From RHKX01 sp963826475 (GTDB taxonomy: Bacteria > Actinomycetota > Thermoleophilia > Solirubrobacterales > 70-9): 64,000 bases of DNA. The position numbers and the translations under genes were made by a program. Positions 41,136 through 49,366 of this stretch are shown here, piece by piece. The notes under the pieces are model-generated. The model was not told the DNA's origin and made no database searches. It saw only the letters and a program-made list of their open reading frames with translations. Each line of letters starts with the position of its first letter. Position 1 is the first letter of the stretch. The stretch is taken from the NCBI GenBank assembly GCA_963826475.1, contig CAWGXC010000001.1, positions 245,945 through 309,944 on the forward strand. The letters run 5' to 3'.

Positions 41136-42086
41136 ATGACCGTCGCAACCGACCTCACCGACCGCCTTCTCGATGGCGACAGACGGGCCCTGGCGCGGGC
41201 GATCTCCCTGATCGAGAACGGTGAGCCCGATGGTGCCGCGCTGGTTGCGGCGATCTACCCGAAGACGGGCGCCGCCCGGGTGGTCGGCCTGACCGGTCCC
41301 CCCGGGGTCGGCAAGAGCACGCTGATCGGCGCCCTCGTCAAGGAGCTGCGCTCGAAGGATCGCCAGGTCGGGGTGCTCTCGATCGACCCCTCGAGCCCGT
41401 TCACGCGCGGAGCGCTGCTCGGGGACCGGATCCGGCTCGCCGACCACTTCCTCGACGAGGGGGTCTTCATCCGCTCGATGGCGAGCAGGGGCGCGCTCGG
41501 CGGGCTCGCGGAGGCCGCTCTGCAGGCAGCCCTCGTCATGGACGCCGCGGGAATCGACGAGGTGCTGCTCGAGACGGTCGGCGTCGGCCAGGCCGAGATC
41601 GACGTCGTCGATCACGCCGACACCGTCGTCCTCGCCCTGATGCCCGGCTCGGGCGACTCGATTCAGGCCCTCAAGGCCGGGGTCATGGAGATCCCGGACG
41701 TGATCGTGATCAACAAGGCCGAGCACCCGCTCGCCGACACCATGGTCCGCGAGGTGCGAACCGCGCTGTCGCTGGGACCGTCCGGGGACTGGAAGGTGCC
41801 GATCGTCAAGACAGTCGCGTCGAAGGGGGAGGGGATCGCCACCCTCCTGGAGAAGATCGACGCCCATCGCGCCTACGTCGAGGAGTCGGGCACCCTCGAT
41901 GAGCGGCGGGCGCGCAACCTGCGCAACGAGGTGCTGGGTCTCGCCGCCGCCCGGCTCAGGCGGGAGCTCGAGGCCCGCATCCACGAGGACCCCGAGATCG
42001 CCGAGTTGCTCGATCGGGTGATCAGTCGCGAGCTCGATCCCGCGAGCGCCGCCGCGAAGCTCCTGGAGATCGACCTCGATGGCTGA
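41136..42086 (+). CDS. meaB: Methylmalonyl-CoA mutase-associated GTPase MeaB
   Basis: G3E-type GTPase chaperone that guards methylmalonyl-CoA mutase and loads or protects its B12 cofactor. 316 residues from ATG 41136; ATG 41121 is an alternative. P-loop GLTGPPGVGKSTLIGALV, VLSIDPSSPFTRGALLGDRI with the switch region, FIRSMASRGALGG, ETVGVGQAEIDVVDHADTVV (Walker B/base) and specificity motif VINKAEHPLAD (NKxD-like NKAE). Its client mutase gene lies at 62497 in the same window but 20 kb away, not adjacent as usual. Confidence 0.95.
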   Translation: MTVATDLTDRLLDGDRRALARAISLIENGEPDGAALVAAIYPKTGAARVVGLTGPPGVGKSTLIGALVKELRSKDRQVGVLSIDPSSPFTRGALLGDRIRLADHFLDEGVFIRSMASRGALGGLAEAALQAALVMDAAGIDEVLLETVGVGQAEIDVVDHADTVVLALMPGSGDSIQALKAGVMEIPDVIVINKAEHPLADTMVREVRTALSLGPSGDWKVPIVKTVASKGEGIATLLEKIDAHRAYVEESGTLDERRARNLRNEVLGLAAARLRRELEARIHEDPEIAELLDRVISRELDPASAAAKLLEIDLDG

Positions 42087-42507
42087 TCCCGCCGCGTCCT
42101 CTCGCATCGAGCACCTCCCCAGCGCCGAGGAGGCCAGCGCCTGGGTCGGCTTCCGGGTCGACGAGATCGACGGCACGGCGGTCGGGCGGATCGAATCGCT
42201 TCTCGTGGATGCCGAGGATGGCGCGCCGACCTGGTTCGTCATTCGCCGCGGCCGCCTCGGCCACCGCTCCGCCGTCCCGGTGGAGTTCGCTGCCGCGGGC
42301 GTGGGTCACGTCTGGACGCCGTTCTCGCGCGAGACGATCCAGAGCGCCCCCGAGGTCAGTCGGGACCAGGGCTTGAGCCGCGACCTCGAGCGTGAGCTCG
42401 CGGCCCATTTCGGCATTCGCGCCGAGGGGCGGGGTACGGAATCGGTCCCTGGTGAGTCGCCCGATGCGGACATCGGCGACGACGCCGTGCCGGGCCCGCG
42501 GGCTTAG
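42079..42507 (+). CDS. PRC-barrel-like protein 1
   Basis: 142 residues. The domain (about 18-100) reads WVGFRVDEIDGTAVGRIESL, LVDAEDGAPTWFVIRRGRLG, then GHVWTPFSRETIQSAPEV: a PRC-barrel, a small beta barrel found in RimM and photosynthetic reaction-centre H subunits and used for protein docking. Two paralogues follow at 43238 and 44350 with the same order of motifs. The C-terminal 40 residues are acidic and disordered. It overlaps meaB by 8 bp and the convergent DivIVA-like gene by 4 bp. Function unknown. Confidence 0.75.
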   Translation: MADPAASSRIEHLPSAEEASAWVGFRVDEIDGTAVGRIESLLVDAEDGAPTWFVIRRGRLGHRSAVPVEFAAAGVGHVWTPFSRETIQSAPEVSRDQGLSRDLERELAAHFGIRAEGRGTESVPGESPDADIGDDAVPGPRA

Positions 42508-43010
42508 GCGTCGGTCCGGGGGGGAGGGGAGCCGGTCGCGGCGGACTCATCCGGCGCCTGCGGCGCGATCTCCTCGGCGTAGCTGCGCTCGAGGGACTGG
42601 GTGGCCGTCTCGATCGCCGCGAGAACGTCATCGAGCTCGGAGAGCTGGCGGGTGATCGATTCCGACGCTTCGTCGGGAGGGTCGGCTTCCCGACTTGGCG
42701 GAGGGGTGTGCGCGATGGGATCGGCTGGGGCGGCCGGGATCTCGGGGCGACGGGGCGGCTCCGACGGCCGGGCGGCGGCACCCTGCTCGAGCGCGGCGCG
42801 GATCATCCGGTCATGCTGGCCGAAGGCGAGCCACAGGGCCGCGATGTCCTGCCGCAGTTCGGCGACTTCGGCATCGCGCGCGTCGATCGCCTGATGGACA
42901 TCTTCGCGCCTGTAGCCCAGCAATCTCCGTCTCAGCTTCGGTCGCCCTGCGGCGCTCGCGCCCATCGGGAGACCATCGCCGTCCTCGTCGCTGGCGTCCG
43001 GCCTGCTCAC
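42504..43010 (-). CDS. DivIVA-like coiled-coil protein with Pro-rich linker
   Basis: 168 residues from a GTG. LRRRLLGYRREDVHQAIDAR (about 26-45) resembles the DivIVA/GpsB N-terminal domain (FxGYRxxDVDxFL pattern). A short coiled coil (EVAELRQDIAALWLAFGQ) follows, then a Pro/Ala-rich linker and a C-terminal helix (ESITRQLSELDDVLAAIETA). DivIVA proteins sit at curved membrane or poles and recruit wall-growth proteins. It is enclosed by PRC-barrel genes and transcribed the opposite way from a leaderless TATACT promoter. Confidence 0.65.
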   Translation of the reverse strand: MSRPDASDEDGDGLPMGASAAGRPKLRRRLLGYRREDVHQAIDARDAEVAELRQDIAALWLAFGQHDRMIRAALEQGAAARPSEPPRRPEIPAAPADPIAHTPPPSREADPPDEASESITRQLSELDDVLAAIETATQSLERSYAEEIAPQAPDESAATGSPPPRTDA

Positions 43011-43016
43011 GGCTCG

Positions 43017-43022
43017 AGTATA
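43017..43022 (-). promoter_or_regulatory. -10 box TATACT, leaderless promoter of the DivIVA-like gene
   Basis: TATACT (minus strand) ends exactly 6 nt before the GTG start at 43010. The rest of the 227-bp gap to 43238 is the divergent upstream region; I could not fix a plus-strand promoter there. Confidence 0.55.
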
Positions 43023-43237
43023 GAAAGGGTGGCCGCCTCGCCCCCCGCGAGCCGCGCTCCCGCCGGATGGCGGGGCGCTCCGCCGCGAGCAGCGCTAGAA
43101 AGGGGCATGTGGCTTGGCATAACGAATCCCCCGATAATGGGGACGATGGGAAGATTCGGCCTCAAAGTCGGTCGTTTGCTGGTACCGTGGCGCCCAGCGG
43201 GGCAAAGGCATCGGACGCCCGCCCGGAGGACGGCAGC

Positions 43238-44335
43238 ATGATCGCAGCGGAGCTGCGCGGGGGTAACAAACCGAGCTTGAACGAGGCCCTGGGCTGGATT
43301 GGCTCCCGAGTCGACGACATCTACGGCGCCAGCGTCGGACGGCTCGAGGACGTGTGGATCGATCCCGGGACCGGAGTTCCGAGGTGGCTGCTCGTGAAGG
43401 AGGGTCGCTTCGGTGGCCGCACGACCCTGATCCCGTTCGAGGACGCGACCGCGGGTGCGGGTCACGTCTGGGTCCCCTATGAGCGTGAGATCGTTCGCGA
43501 CGCGCCCGAGATCGAGCCCGGCGCGCCGCTCACTCAGCAGGTGGAGGCCGCGCTGCGAAGCCATTACGCCGCGAACGTGCCGGCCGCCATCTCTCATCGC
43601 TCTCAGACCGCCGAGCCGCCGCCACAGCCGGCGACTCCCGCTCCCGCCACCGCGACGATCCGCTTCGCGACGGGAGGCCATGAGGAGAGCACTGCATCAG
43701 CTCCCGACTTCGGGCACTCCGCCCCGCCCGAGGCCCAGCAGCAACAAACCCAGGGCCCCGCGGAGGCACTCCCCTCCGAGCCACCTCAGCAGCAGGGACG
43801 CCTTTCCGATCCGCCGCGCCGCGCGGTGCTGCGCGGGCAACCTGCAGCTCCGCCGCTTTCGCGCGTTCGTGGCGTCATCCCGCCTCTGCCCCCGCGCCCG
43901 GCGCCGCCGACGCCTGCGCCGAGCAGCCAGCCGCAGTCCACTTATCCGCCCGCTTGGCAGGATCGAGCCCAGCAGCCGTCCGCTGTTCCCTATCAGCCGC
44001 CGCAGCAATTTCAGCCTCCGCCGCCGGTGCAGCCGCAGCCGCAGCCGCAATACCAGCAGTTCCCGCCCGAGCCGCAGCAGCAGCCGGGCCAATGGCAGGC
44101 ACCGCAGCCGCAGCAACCGCAACAGCCGCAGCAGCAGCCGCCGGGCCAATGGCAGCAGCAGCAGGCACCGCCGCAGCAGCAGGCACCTGACCTGCAGCAG
44201 GATCCCTACGCGGTGCTGGACTCGCTCTCCCGCTCGCTGCAGGACCACTACGTCGAGATTGAGCTGAGCGGCGAGTTGAGCATTCGCGGGGAGCTCCGCA
44301 GCCTCCGCGTGATTCCACGTGATCGCAACGGCTGA
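43238..44335 (+). CDS. PRC-barrel-like protein 2 with long Pro/Gln-rich region
   Basis: 365 residues. The PRC-barrel (about 14-95) has GWIGSRVDDIYGASVGRLED, VWIDPGTGVPRWLLVKEGRF and GHVWVPYEREIVRDAPEI. From about residue 120 to 315 the chain is low complexity, ending in a dense Pro/Gln stretch (QPQPQPQYQQFPPEPQQQPG and further). A short folded-looking tail follows (DPYAVLDSLSRSLQDHYVEI, then IRGELRSLRVIPRDR). GGAGGA 7 nt before ATG 43238 fixes the start. The linker could form condensates or reach binding partners; the coiled-coil protein at 50155 has a similar Pro/Gln linker. Function unknown. Confidence 0.8.
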   Translation: MIAAELRGGNKPSLNEALGWIGSRVDDIYGASVGRLEDVWIDPGTGVPRWLLVKEGRFGGRTTLIPFEDATAGAGHVWVPYEREIVRDAPEIEPGAPLTQQVEAALRSHYAANVPAAISHRSQTAEPPPQPATPAPATATIRFATGGHEESTASAPDFGHSAPPEAQQQQTQGPAEALPSEPPQQQGRLSDPPRRAVLRGQPAAPPLSRVRGVIPPLPPRPAPPTPAPSSQPQSTYPPAWQDRAQQPSAVPYQPPQQFQPPPPVQPQPQPQYQQFPPEPQQQPGQWQAPQPQQPQQPQQQPPGQWQQQQAPPQQQAPDLQQDPYAVLDSLSRSLQDHYVEIELSGELSIRGELRSLRVIPRDRNG

Positions 44336-44349
44336 CCGCCGCCGACCGC

Positions 44350-44712
44350 ATGCCGGCAGCACGAACCACCCATCCTCTCTTCGGGGCGACCAAGCCGGGA
44401 TTCGCGGAAGCGCGCGGCTGGATCGGGCATCGGGTCACCGACAGCCTCGGCAGCGGCCTGGGTCGTCTCGAGGACGTCTGGATCGACGCCGACACGGGCG
44501 ATCCGGCCTGGCTGCTGATCAGAGAGGGGCGCTTCGGCAACGGGCGCTGCCGGCTCGTTCCGTTCGGCGGCTCGACCGCGGGCGGCGGTCAGGTCTGGCT
44601 TCCCTACGAGCGCCGGGTCGTGCGCAGCTCACCTGAGATCGGGGAGTCGGAGCTCCTCACGGCGAGCCTCGGCGAGCGCCTGCGAGCCCACTACCTGCAA
44701 GAGCACCTCTAG
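44350..44712 (+). CDS. PRC-barrel-like protein 3
   Basis: 120 residues, almost only the domain: GWIGHRVTDSLGSGLGRLED, VWIDADTGDPAWLLIREGRF, GQVWLPYERRVVRSSPEI. It is closest to the paralogue 14 bp upstream, so a tandem duplication is likely and the two are probably one transcript. The last 25 residues (LLTASLGERLRAHYLQEHL) form a helix also present after the barrel in the other two copies. It overlaps the convergent membrane-protein gene by 4 bp. Confidence 0.78.
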   Translation: MPAARTTHPLFGATKPGFAEARGWIGHRVTDSLGSGLGRLEDVWIDADTGDPAWLLIREGRFGNGRCRLVPFGGSTAGGGQVWLPYERRVVRSSPEIGESELLTASLGERLRAHYLQEHL

Positions 44713-46340
44713 GGCTGAGGCCCGACGACCCGGAGCAGGGCGTAGCGGTCGTTGACCGCAACGGGCGCCAACGAGTCGACCTTGCCCTGATCGGCACCTG
44801 GATACGCGGCGAGGCCGCGATCGGCTCCGCTCCGCGCGACGAGGATGTAATCGACCCGACCCGCGGGGCTCGCAAGCACCTGCTGCCACGCGTCGTCGCC
44901 GTGATCGACCCGATCGACGAACAGGGCGGGGTCCCCCGTCAGCGCGATGACTCCATAGGTGCGGGCCTCGTCGGTGAGGATTCGGTCGGGGCCGATCCCC
45001 TGGCCCTCGATGAAGTCCGCCATCCCTCGCTCCTGCCCGATTCCCACCTGGTAGCCACCGATCGATGTCTGGCCCTCCTGGTCGTTGCCGGTGGATATCG
45101 CCCTGGTGAAGGCCTGCTCGAGGTTCTGATGCGGATAGGAGCCCATCTGTGACCACGCGAGGGGCAGCGCGATCACCCCGGCGGCGACGGCAATTCCCCA
45201 GGTCGCCGTGCGCCTGCGCTCCGCCCGCAGGTGGACCCAGGCGATCCCCGCCAGGCCGGCGATCATCGCCGGGAGGGCGCTGCGCAACTCGATCACATCC
45301 ACCGATCCGGCTATGGCGGCGTCGGCGATCGGATAGCCGAGCGTGATCACGACCAACCCGCAGATGCCGTAGCCGATCGCGTCCCTGGCCGATGAGAGCA
45401 GCAGGGGGATCGCGATCAGCCCGAGCGGGAGGACGAGCTGAGTTCGCAGCGCGTCGCCGATCGCCCCGGCCAGGTCGAAGCCGGAGCGCGCTCCGGCGGC
45501 CGCGTTGACGGCGGCCTCGCCCCCGCCCGGTGCGATCCACGCGAGCGGGTCGCCGAGTATCACCGCGTTGAAGAACAGCCAGAGCCCGATCGCGTAGATG
45601 ACCGGCGCCATGTAGGCGATCACCGTCCCCTCGACCTCGTCCCTCGATCGCCCGCGGGCCGCCAGCGCACCGAAGATCAGGAAGGCGATGAAGACGCCCC
45701 AGACGATGAACTCGTAGCCGCTCAGCGCCGCGATGGAGAGGGCGAGGCCGGCACCGATCAGATGTCGCGCCGAGCCGCTGCGACCCCAGGTCAGCAGGCC
45801 GTACAGGCCGATCGCGCCGAACAGCAGGGAAGCGGCGTCACCGGCACCGTTCATCGCGTAGTAGGCGAACATCGGATTCAGCGCCACGAGGGCGACGAGG
45901 GTGAGGCGCCGGGCCCGGATCATGGCGGCGCCGGCGAGCAGCTTGTCGACGAATGCGAGCGCTCCCGCTGCCAGCACGGCCGAGGTCAGCGGCAGGGCGA
46001 GGGTCGAGGAAGCCAGCCCGGGGATCAGGGCGAGCGGGATCAGTGCGAGCGTCCCGATCGGCGCGGCCCCGCTGCCGATCGCGGCGAGCTTCGGCGGGTC
46101 GTTGAACCAGACCATCAGGGCCCGGTTGAGGCGCTCGAGCGCGTCGAAGTTGACGACGTGCAGATCGCCGACGATCCAGAGACCGACGACGGCGTAGAGG
46201 GTTCCGAAGCCGAAGAAGATCCCGAGCGCCTCGGCGCGGGATGCCGGCCCGGCGACCGGCGCGAGGTCACCGCTCAGGCGCGGATGAGGGGTCGTGACGC
46301 CCGCCCAGCTTCGCGATCGGGCGCGGGTTGCGTCCGTCAT
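44709..46340 (-). CDS. GT-C-like multi-spanning membrane protein, possible glycosyltransferase
   Basis: 543 residues with about eleven helices from residue 35 to 390 and a soluble C-terminal domain of about 130 residues (LEQAFTRAISTGNDQEGQTS, later GPDRILTDEARTYGVIALTG). This layout fits polyprenyl-phosphate-dependent GT-C/PMT-type enzymes, whose acidic catalytic residues lie in the first outer loop; NFDALERLNRAL may be that loop. The start overlaps the stop of the MshEN glycosyltransferase gene (ATGA), so both are coupled and probably build one cell-surface glycan. Exact activity is not deducible. Confidence 0.7.
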   Translation of the reverse strand: MTDATRARSRSWAGVTTPHPRLSGDLAPVAGPASRAEALGIFFGFGTLYAVVGLWIVGDLHVVNFDALERLNRALMVWFNDPPKLAAIGSGAAPIGTLALIPLALIPGLASSTLALPLTSAVLAAGALAFVDKLLAGAAMIRARRLTLVALVALNPMFAYYAMNGAGDAASLLFGAIGLYGLLTWGRSGSARHLIGAGLALSIAALSGYEFIVWGVFIAFLIFGALAARGRSRDEVEGTVIAYMAPVIYAIGLWLFFNAVILGDPLAWIAPGGGEAAVNAAAGARSGFDLAGAIGDALRTQLVLPLGLIAIPLLLSSARDAIGYGICGLVVITLGYPIADAAIAGSVDVIELRSALPAMIAGLAGIAWVHLRAERRRTATWGIAVAAGVIALPLAWSQMGSYPHQNLEQAFTRAISTGNDQEGQTSIGGYQVGIGQERGMADFIEGQGIGPDRILTDEARTYGVIALTGDPALFVDRVDHGDDAWQQVLASPAGRVDYILVARSGADRGLAAYPGADQGKVDSLAPVAVNDRYALLRVVGPQP

Positions 46341-48553
46341 GCCGCCTCGCCGTCCGCGATGCCCAGATCGAGCCCGTGGTCGGTCTTCTCCCAGTAGAAG
46401 GGCTTGGTGAAGAGCTGGATCAGCCCCATCCAGGCGCCGATCGACATCAGGCCCCAGTAGACCGGGCTGAACAGCGCGTAGCGCACGAGGTGGTGGAGCC
46501 CGCGCTGCATCGAGCCCGCGACGGCCAGGTAGGAATAGACGAAGTTGCCGACCAGCAGCTGCGCCGCCGCCACGTAGAAGACGAAGCCCGGAAAGAGGTC
46601 CTGGATCAGTCCGGCCTCCGTGAGCAGCCAGAGCGTCGAGAGGACCCAGAAGATCGGGTTGAGAATGAGGATGAGCGTCCCGCCGACCGTGAACTGAAAC
46701 GACCACCAGGACCCGAAGCCGATCTCCCGCATAAGCGTGACGGGGTGGCGCATGTGGACCAGGTACGTCTGGAGGTATCCCTTGACCCATCGTGAGCGCT
46801 GGCGGATCCAGTTCGGCAGCTGGCTGTTGGCCTCCTCGAGCGTCGTGGAGTTCAACATCACGGTGCGATAGCCGGCCCGATGCAGGCGCACGCCGAGGTC
46901 GGCGTCCTCGGTGACGTTGAACGGATCCCAGGCGCCGAGCTCGACCAGCGCCTCGCGATCGAAGTGGTTGGAGGAGCCCCCGAGCGGGATCGGCGCGTCG
47001 GCGGCGTCGAGGCCCGGCAGGAGCAGGTCGAACAGGAGGGCGTACTCGGTCGCGAAGAAGCGGGTCAGCAGGTTCTGCTCGGCGTTGTAGTAGTTGAGCT
47101 TGCATTGCACGCAGAGCACGTCGTCGGCACTGCGCTCCCATGCGAGCAGGGCCTTCTTCAGCTGGTCAGGATCGGGTTGGTCCTCGGCGTCGTAGATGAC
47201 GATGAACTCGCCGGTCGCCTGCTGGATGCCGTAGTTGCACGCCTTCGGCTTCGTCTTGGGAAGGCTGTGGGGGATGACGAGCAGGTGGAAGTGCGGCGAC
47301 AGGTCGGCCGCGAGGATCGCGTCGATCGTCGCCTCGTCCTCCTCCTCGCAGAGCAGCAGAATCTCGAGCTTCGACCGTGGGTAGTTGAGGCGGGCGAGGC
47401 TGTCGGTGAGGCGTTTTACGACGTCCGCCTCGCGATAGAGGGGCACGAGGATCGTGTACCGCGGGACCTCGCGGTCGTCGATGGCCGCAACTTCCGCGGC
47501 TGAGAAGTCGAGCTCGCCGCTGCGACCGAAGGAGGCGTAGAAGAGCTTGAGCTTGTACAGCGTCGCCAGCAGGTAGGCGGCCGTGCAGAGGGCCGCGAGG
47601 ACGATCCCGGTGCTCATCGGGACGAACGCGAAGCCGGCGATGACGGCGAGAGCTACGGCGGAGAGGACGAGCTGCTGAGCCTTCGTGAGCACGCGGTTGG
47701 CGGAGCTCTCGGGCGAGCGGGCGAGCAGCTCCGAACGCGCCGAGCGGATGTGGGCCTCGACGTGGACCTTGCGCAGCAGTCCGTCAAGCGCGCTGCGGAG
47801 CACCATGTACGTGCGGATCCGCAGGTCAGTGAGCTCGCGGATCGCCTCGTACGTCGCATCGTCGAGGGGGTCGGTGATAGCGACGTAGAGCACCTCGTCG
47901 TCGACGGCGAGAGGTACGCAGCGCCCCTCGCGCTGCAGCGATTCGGGGACCAGCTCGAGCGCGTCCTCGGAGGGCTCCATCCCGTCGAGGTCGACGAGCG
48001 GGATGCGCAGCTGGTCGGCCAGCGCCGCGGCGAGGTCAGCCTCGCGAAGGTGCGATTCGTAATAGAGGATCTCGCCGATCCGGCTGCCGGTGCGCTCCTG
48101 GATCTCGAGTGCCTCGGTGAGGTCGTCCACGTCGATCAGCCCGCGGCCGACGAGGATCTCGCCGATCCGGCCCTCGACGACGGCCGCCTTCGCGCCCTCG
48201 GCTGGGGCTGGGGGGGTGCTCGGCTCGTGCGGGGCCATGCCGTCGACGTGGCCGAGACCCCCGAAGACGCGATCGATCGCCGACTCGATCTGGGCCGCGG
48301 GGGCGAGCACGACTTCCAGCGGGTCCGTGGTCAAGGCCATCGCGACGCTCGTGGCCAGCGGGTCGTCCAGGTCGCTCATCGCAAGCACGAGCGTCAGCCC
48401 GTCGTAGGAGACCGGCAGCATCCGGAAGTGGCGGCAGACCCGCTCGGGGAGCATCTGGGCGGCGATCGGGTTGACCGGATCAACCGTCGGCAGGTTGGGA
48501 TCGAGCTCGAGGGAGATCGTCGGGATTCCCGTCGGCGCGATTCCTCCGCGCAT
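46337..48553 (-). CDS. Family 2 membrane glycosyltransferase with N-terminal MshEN c-di-GMP-binding domain
   Basis: 738 residues from ATG 48553 (GTG 48571 adds six). Residues about 115-170 hold two MshEN repeats, RIGEILVGRGLIDVDDL...Q and RIGEILYYESHLREADL...Q, matching the RxGxxLxxxG...Lxx(A)LxxQ consensus that binds c-di-GMP in MshE and NfrB. Two helices (about 290-340) precede the GT2 domain: YTILVPLYREADVVKRL, VIYDAEDQPDPDQL (DxD-like), NVTEDADLGVRLHRAGY (TED) and QRSRWVKGYLQTYLVH (QxxRW). Four more helices end the chain. All processive-synthase motifs are present, so it probably makes a surface polysaccharide under c-di-GMP control. Confidence 0.88.
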   Translation of the reverse strand: MRGGIAPTGIPTISLELDPNLPTVDPVNPIAAQMLPERVCRHFRMLPVSYDGLTLVLAMSDLDDPLATSVAMALTTDPLEVVLAPAAQIESAIDRVFGGLGHVDGMAPHEPSTPPAPAEGAKAAVVEGRIGEILVGRGLIDVDDLTEALEIQERTGSRIGEILYYESHLREADLAAALADQLRIPLVDLDGMEPSEDALELVPESLQREGRCVPLAVDDEVLYVAITDPLDDATYEAIRELTDLRIRTYMVLRSALDGLLRKVHVEAHIRSARSELLARSPESSANRVLTKAQQLVLSAVALAVIAGFAFVPMSTGIVLAALCTAAYLLATLYKLKLFYASFGRSGELDFSAAEVAAIDDREVPRYTILVPLYREADVVKRLTDSLARLNYPRSKLEILLLCEEEDEATIDAILAADLSPHFHLLVIPHSLPKTKPKACNYGIQQATGEFIVIYDAEDQPDPDQLKKALLAWERSADDVLCVQCKLNYYNAEQNLLTRFFATEYALLFDLLLPGLDAADAPIPLGGSSNHFDREALVELGAWDPFNVTEDADLGVRLHRAGYRTVMLNSTTLEEANSQLPNWIRQRSRWVKGYLQTYLVHMRHPVTLMREIGFGSWWSFQFTVGGTLILILNPIFWVLSTLWLLTEAGLIQDLFPGFVFYVAAAQLLVGNFVYSYLAVAGSMQRGLHHLVRYALFSPVYWGLMSIGAWMGLIQLFTKPFYWEKTDHGLDLGIADGEAA

Positions 48554-48579
48554 CTGCTCAGCGGCCCCCACGACCCGCC

Positions 48580-48720
48580 TCAATCGGGAGCGAGGTAGCG
48601 GAAGGCGGCGTATCCGACGGCGAGCACTGCCAGCGGCGCCAGCGCGAAGCCGGCGAAGAACAGCGGGAGGGCGATCAGCACGGCGGCGACGCCGAGGACG
48701 CTGAGCAGGGCGCTGGTCAT
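48580..48720 (-). CDS. Small two-helix membrane protein (46 residues)
   Basis: MTSALLSVLGVAAVLIALPL, then FFAGFALAPLAVLAVGYAAF, then RYLAPD. Nearly all hydrophobic with a turn in the middle. The ATG overlaps the TGA of the upstream gene (ATGA) and the stop lies 26 nt before the glycosyltransferase ATG, so it is embedded in the operon and probably translated. It may stabilise or regulate the adjacent synthase, as small membrane proteins do in other polysaccharide operons. Short enough to be missed by most gene callers. Confidence 0.65.
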   Translation of the reverse strand: MTSALLSVLGVAAVLIALPLFFAGFALAPLAVLAVGYAAFRYLAPD

Positions 48721-49358
48721 CCGCGTCCGCCCTCCGCCGGCGGGAGCTCGCCGTCGCCCGTCGCCGCGTGGTCGGTTGCGGGCACCGTCCGCGGGACGAG
48801 CTCGACCACGAGCTCACCTTCGGGGGTGACGCCGACGGCCATCTCCCGGCCGAGCAGCGCCAGCTCGCGTGAGAGCAGCGGAGCGCTGCTGATTGCGACC
48901 TCGATGCTCGCCCGGTGGTGGCCGAAGCGGCGTACGCGCACGTCCCGGACGTGCGCCAGCTCGCTCAGGGCCTCCTCGAAGTGACGCAGCTCGACCAGAT
49001 CGGCGAAGGGCCCGACGTCGGCGGTGGCCACCTCGATCAGAGGCACGTGGGCGTTCGCCCAACCGCCGTAGACGGGTGCCGGCGGGGGCGGGGGATCGAC
49101 GTAGCCCTCCCAGCTCAGCACGGGAGGCTCCCGCTGATAGAGGGCGGGTTGCGGCTCCGGGGGACGGAAGGTGGGCTCGGGCTGCGGTGGAGCCGACCAG
49201 TGGCCCTCGGCGCCGAGCATCTTGACCCTTTCCAGCAGGCGGTCGAGGCGCTGGCTGAGCTCGCGAAGGCCCACGTCGACCGCTTGGCCGGCGTCAGCCG
49301 CCCAATGACCGTTGGGTTCGAACCCGCCGGGGTGCGCTGCCCAGCCCTGGCCGTCCAT
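48717..49358 (-). CDS. Hypothetical protein with ferredoxin-like C-terminal domain
   Basis: 213 residues, not recognised. The N-terminal 30 residues are polar, followed by a short helix (VDVGLRELSQRLDRLLERVK) and a Pro-rich linker (about 55-100). Residues 108-190 look like a beta-alpha-beta domain: VGPFADLVELRHFEEALSEL, VRDVRVRRFGHHRASIEVAI and LGREMAVGVTPEGELVVELV. The helix-plus-linker design suggests membrane-proximal assembly. It begins the operon small ORF - MshEN glycosyltransferase - GT-C protein and lies 8 bp downstream of a coiled-coil gene. Confidence 0.65.
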   Translation of the reverse strand: MDGQGWAAHPGGFEPNGHWAADAGQAVDVGLRELSQRLDRLLERVKMLGAEGHWSAPPQPEPTFRPPEPQPALYQREPPVLSWEGYVDPPPPPAPVYGGWANAHVPLIEVATADVGPFADLVELRHFEEALSELAHVRDVRVRRFGHHRASIEVAISSAPLLSRELALLGREMAVGVTPEGELVVELVPRTVPATDHAATGDGELPPAEGGRG

Positions 49359-49366
49359 GGCCGCCC

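Noticed and set aside
43938..44200. Short repeated CAG/CCG-rich units as a possible CRISPR or tandem DNA repeat
   Set aside because: The repeats are codon-level Pro/Gln runs inside an open frame, with no fixed-length repeat or spacer.
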